This document shows positions 4,777 through 5,065 of a stretch of 5,065 bases of DNA, in pieces (the stretch's first letter is position 1; each line of letters starts with the position of its first letter). The notes under the pieces were generated by a model, which had not been told where the DNA came from, ran no database searches, and worked only from the letters and a program-made list of their open reading frames with translations. Source of the DNA: Cyclobacteriaceae bacterium (GTDB taxonomy: Bacteria; Bacteroidota; Bacteroidia; Cytophagales; Cyclobacteriaceae); assembly GCA_025455225.1 (NCBI GenBank), contig JALOMY010000232.1, positions 1 to 5,065 of the forward strand, read 5' to 3'. A program made the translations under genes and the position numbers.

Positions 4777-5065
4777 TGTATCGCATTTTATTTGTCTACA
4801 GCTTTGTAGCCGGCATGGCTCTTTCAACATTTGCCCAGCAAGCCGTTAAGCCAAGGTTAAGTCCATTGGCAATTATATCTGCCAAATACAAAGACACCTA
4901 TTTGAAAATAACCTATGGGCAGCCGCACAAGCGCGGACGTGAAGTCTTTGGCAACCTGGTTCCCTTTAATGAAGTCTGGAGAACCGGTGCCAACGAAGCC
5001 ACGGAAATCACGCTTACCAGAGAAGTATACCTGGCTGGCAATCTTCTGCAGGCGGGTACCTATTC
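4764..5065 (+). CDS. DUF2911 family secreted protein, 3' partial
   Basis: ATG at 4764 opens a frame that runs off the right edge after 100 complete codons. Residues 1-25 hold a Sec signal peptide (YRILFVYSFVAGMALSTFAQ), with probable cleavage around AQQ; a second in-frame ATG at 4776 would give a tighter signal peptide and is equally possible. The mature part begins with an SPLA segment and then shows the DUF2911 signature: ITYGQPHKRGREVFGNLVPF at 49-68, followed by EVWRTGANEATEITLT at 70-85, then a beta-rich stretch ending in AGTY. DUF2911 proteins are common in Bacteroidota and are exported; their biochemical function is not known. Family members usually continue for roughly another 60 or more residues, sometimes with a C-terminal repeat domain, outside this window. 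It is transcribed divergently from the dCMP deaminase gene. Confidence 0.9.
   Translation, partial: MVQTMYRILFVYSFVAGMALSTFAQQAVKPRLSPLAIISAKYKDTYLKITYGQPHKRGREVFGNLVPFNEVWRTGANEATEITLTREVYLAGNLLQAGTY

Overview
The window looks like chromosomal DNA of a member of the Bacteroidota, probably a Cytophagales-like lineage (inference). The signs are a type IX secretion (T9SS) C-terminal sorting domain, an outer-membrane beta-barrel protein and a lipoprotein of Bacteroidota style, a DUF2911 protein, an absence of Shine-Dalgarno sequences before the starts, and several -7 boxes of the form TAnnTTTG. No mobile element, CRISPR array, rRNA or tRNA was seen.

Layout. Positions 1-2354 hold three tightly packed plus-strand genes: the C-terminal end of a T9SS-secreted protein, a 293-residue outer-membrane beta-barrel protein (2 bases later) and a 398-residue lipoprotein with propeller-like repeats (4 bases later). 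They probably form one operon for an envelope or surface assembly of unknown role. A 110-base gap with a weak promoter candidate leads to murB (2465-3487), the UDP-N-acetylenolpyruvoylglucosamine reductase of peptidoglycan synthesis.

Positions 3488-4221 are the most unusual part. An AT-rich promoter region leads to a 22-codon gene at 3625-3693 that encodes almost only lysine and alanine. It is followed at once by a very strong intrinsic terminator. Next comes a second, separately promoted gene (3898-4221) encoding a 107-residue protein with a lysine/alanine-rich N-terminal tail and a compact acidic/helical C-terminal domain. The pair looks like a free histone-H1-type tail beside a tailed protein, and may concern nucleic-acid binding (inference).

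The right end holds a minus-strand dCMP deaminase (4224-4706), convergent with the tailed protein: their stop codons share a 10-base palindrome. A divergent DUF2911 secreted protein starts at 4764 and runs off the window. The short space between the deaminase and DUF2911 starts may hold two abutting opposed promoters. Genes for nucleotide supply (dCMP to dUMP) and cell wall synthesis are housekeeping. The left operon and the lysine-rich pair are the accessory or poorly described parts.
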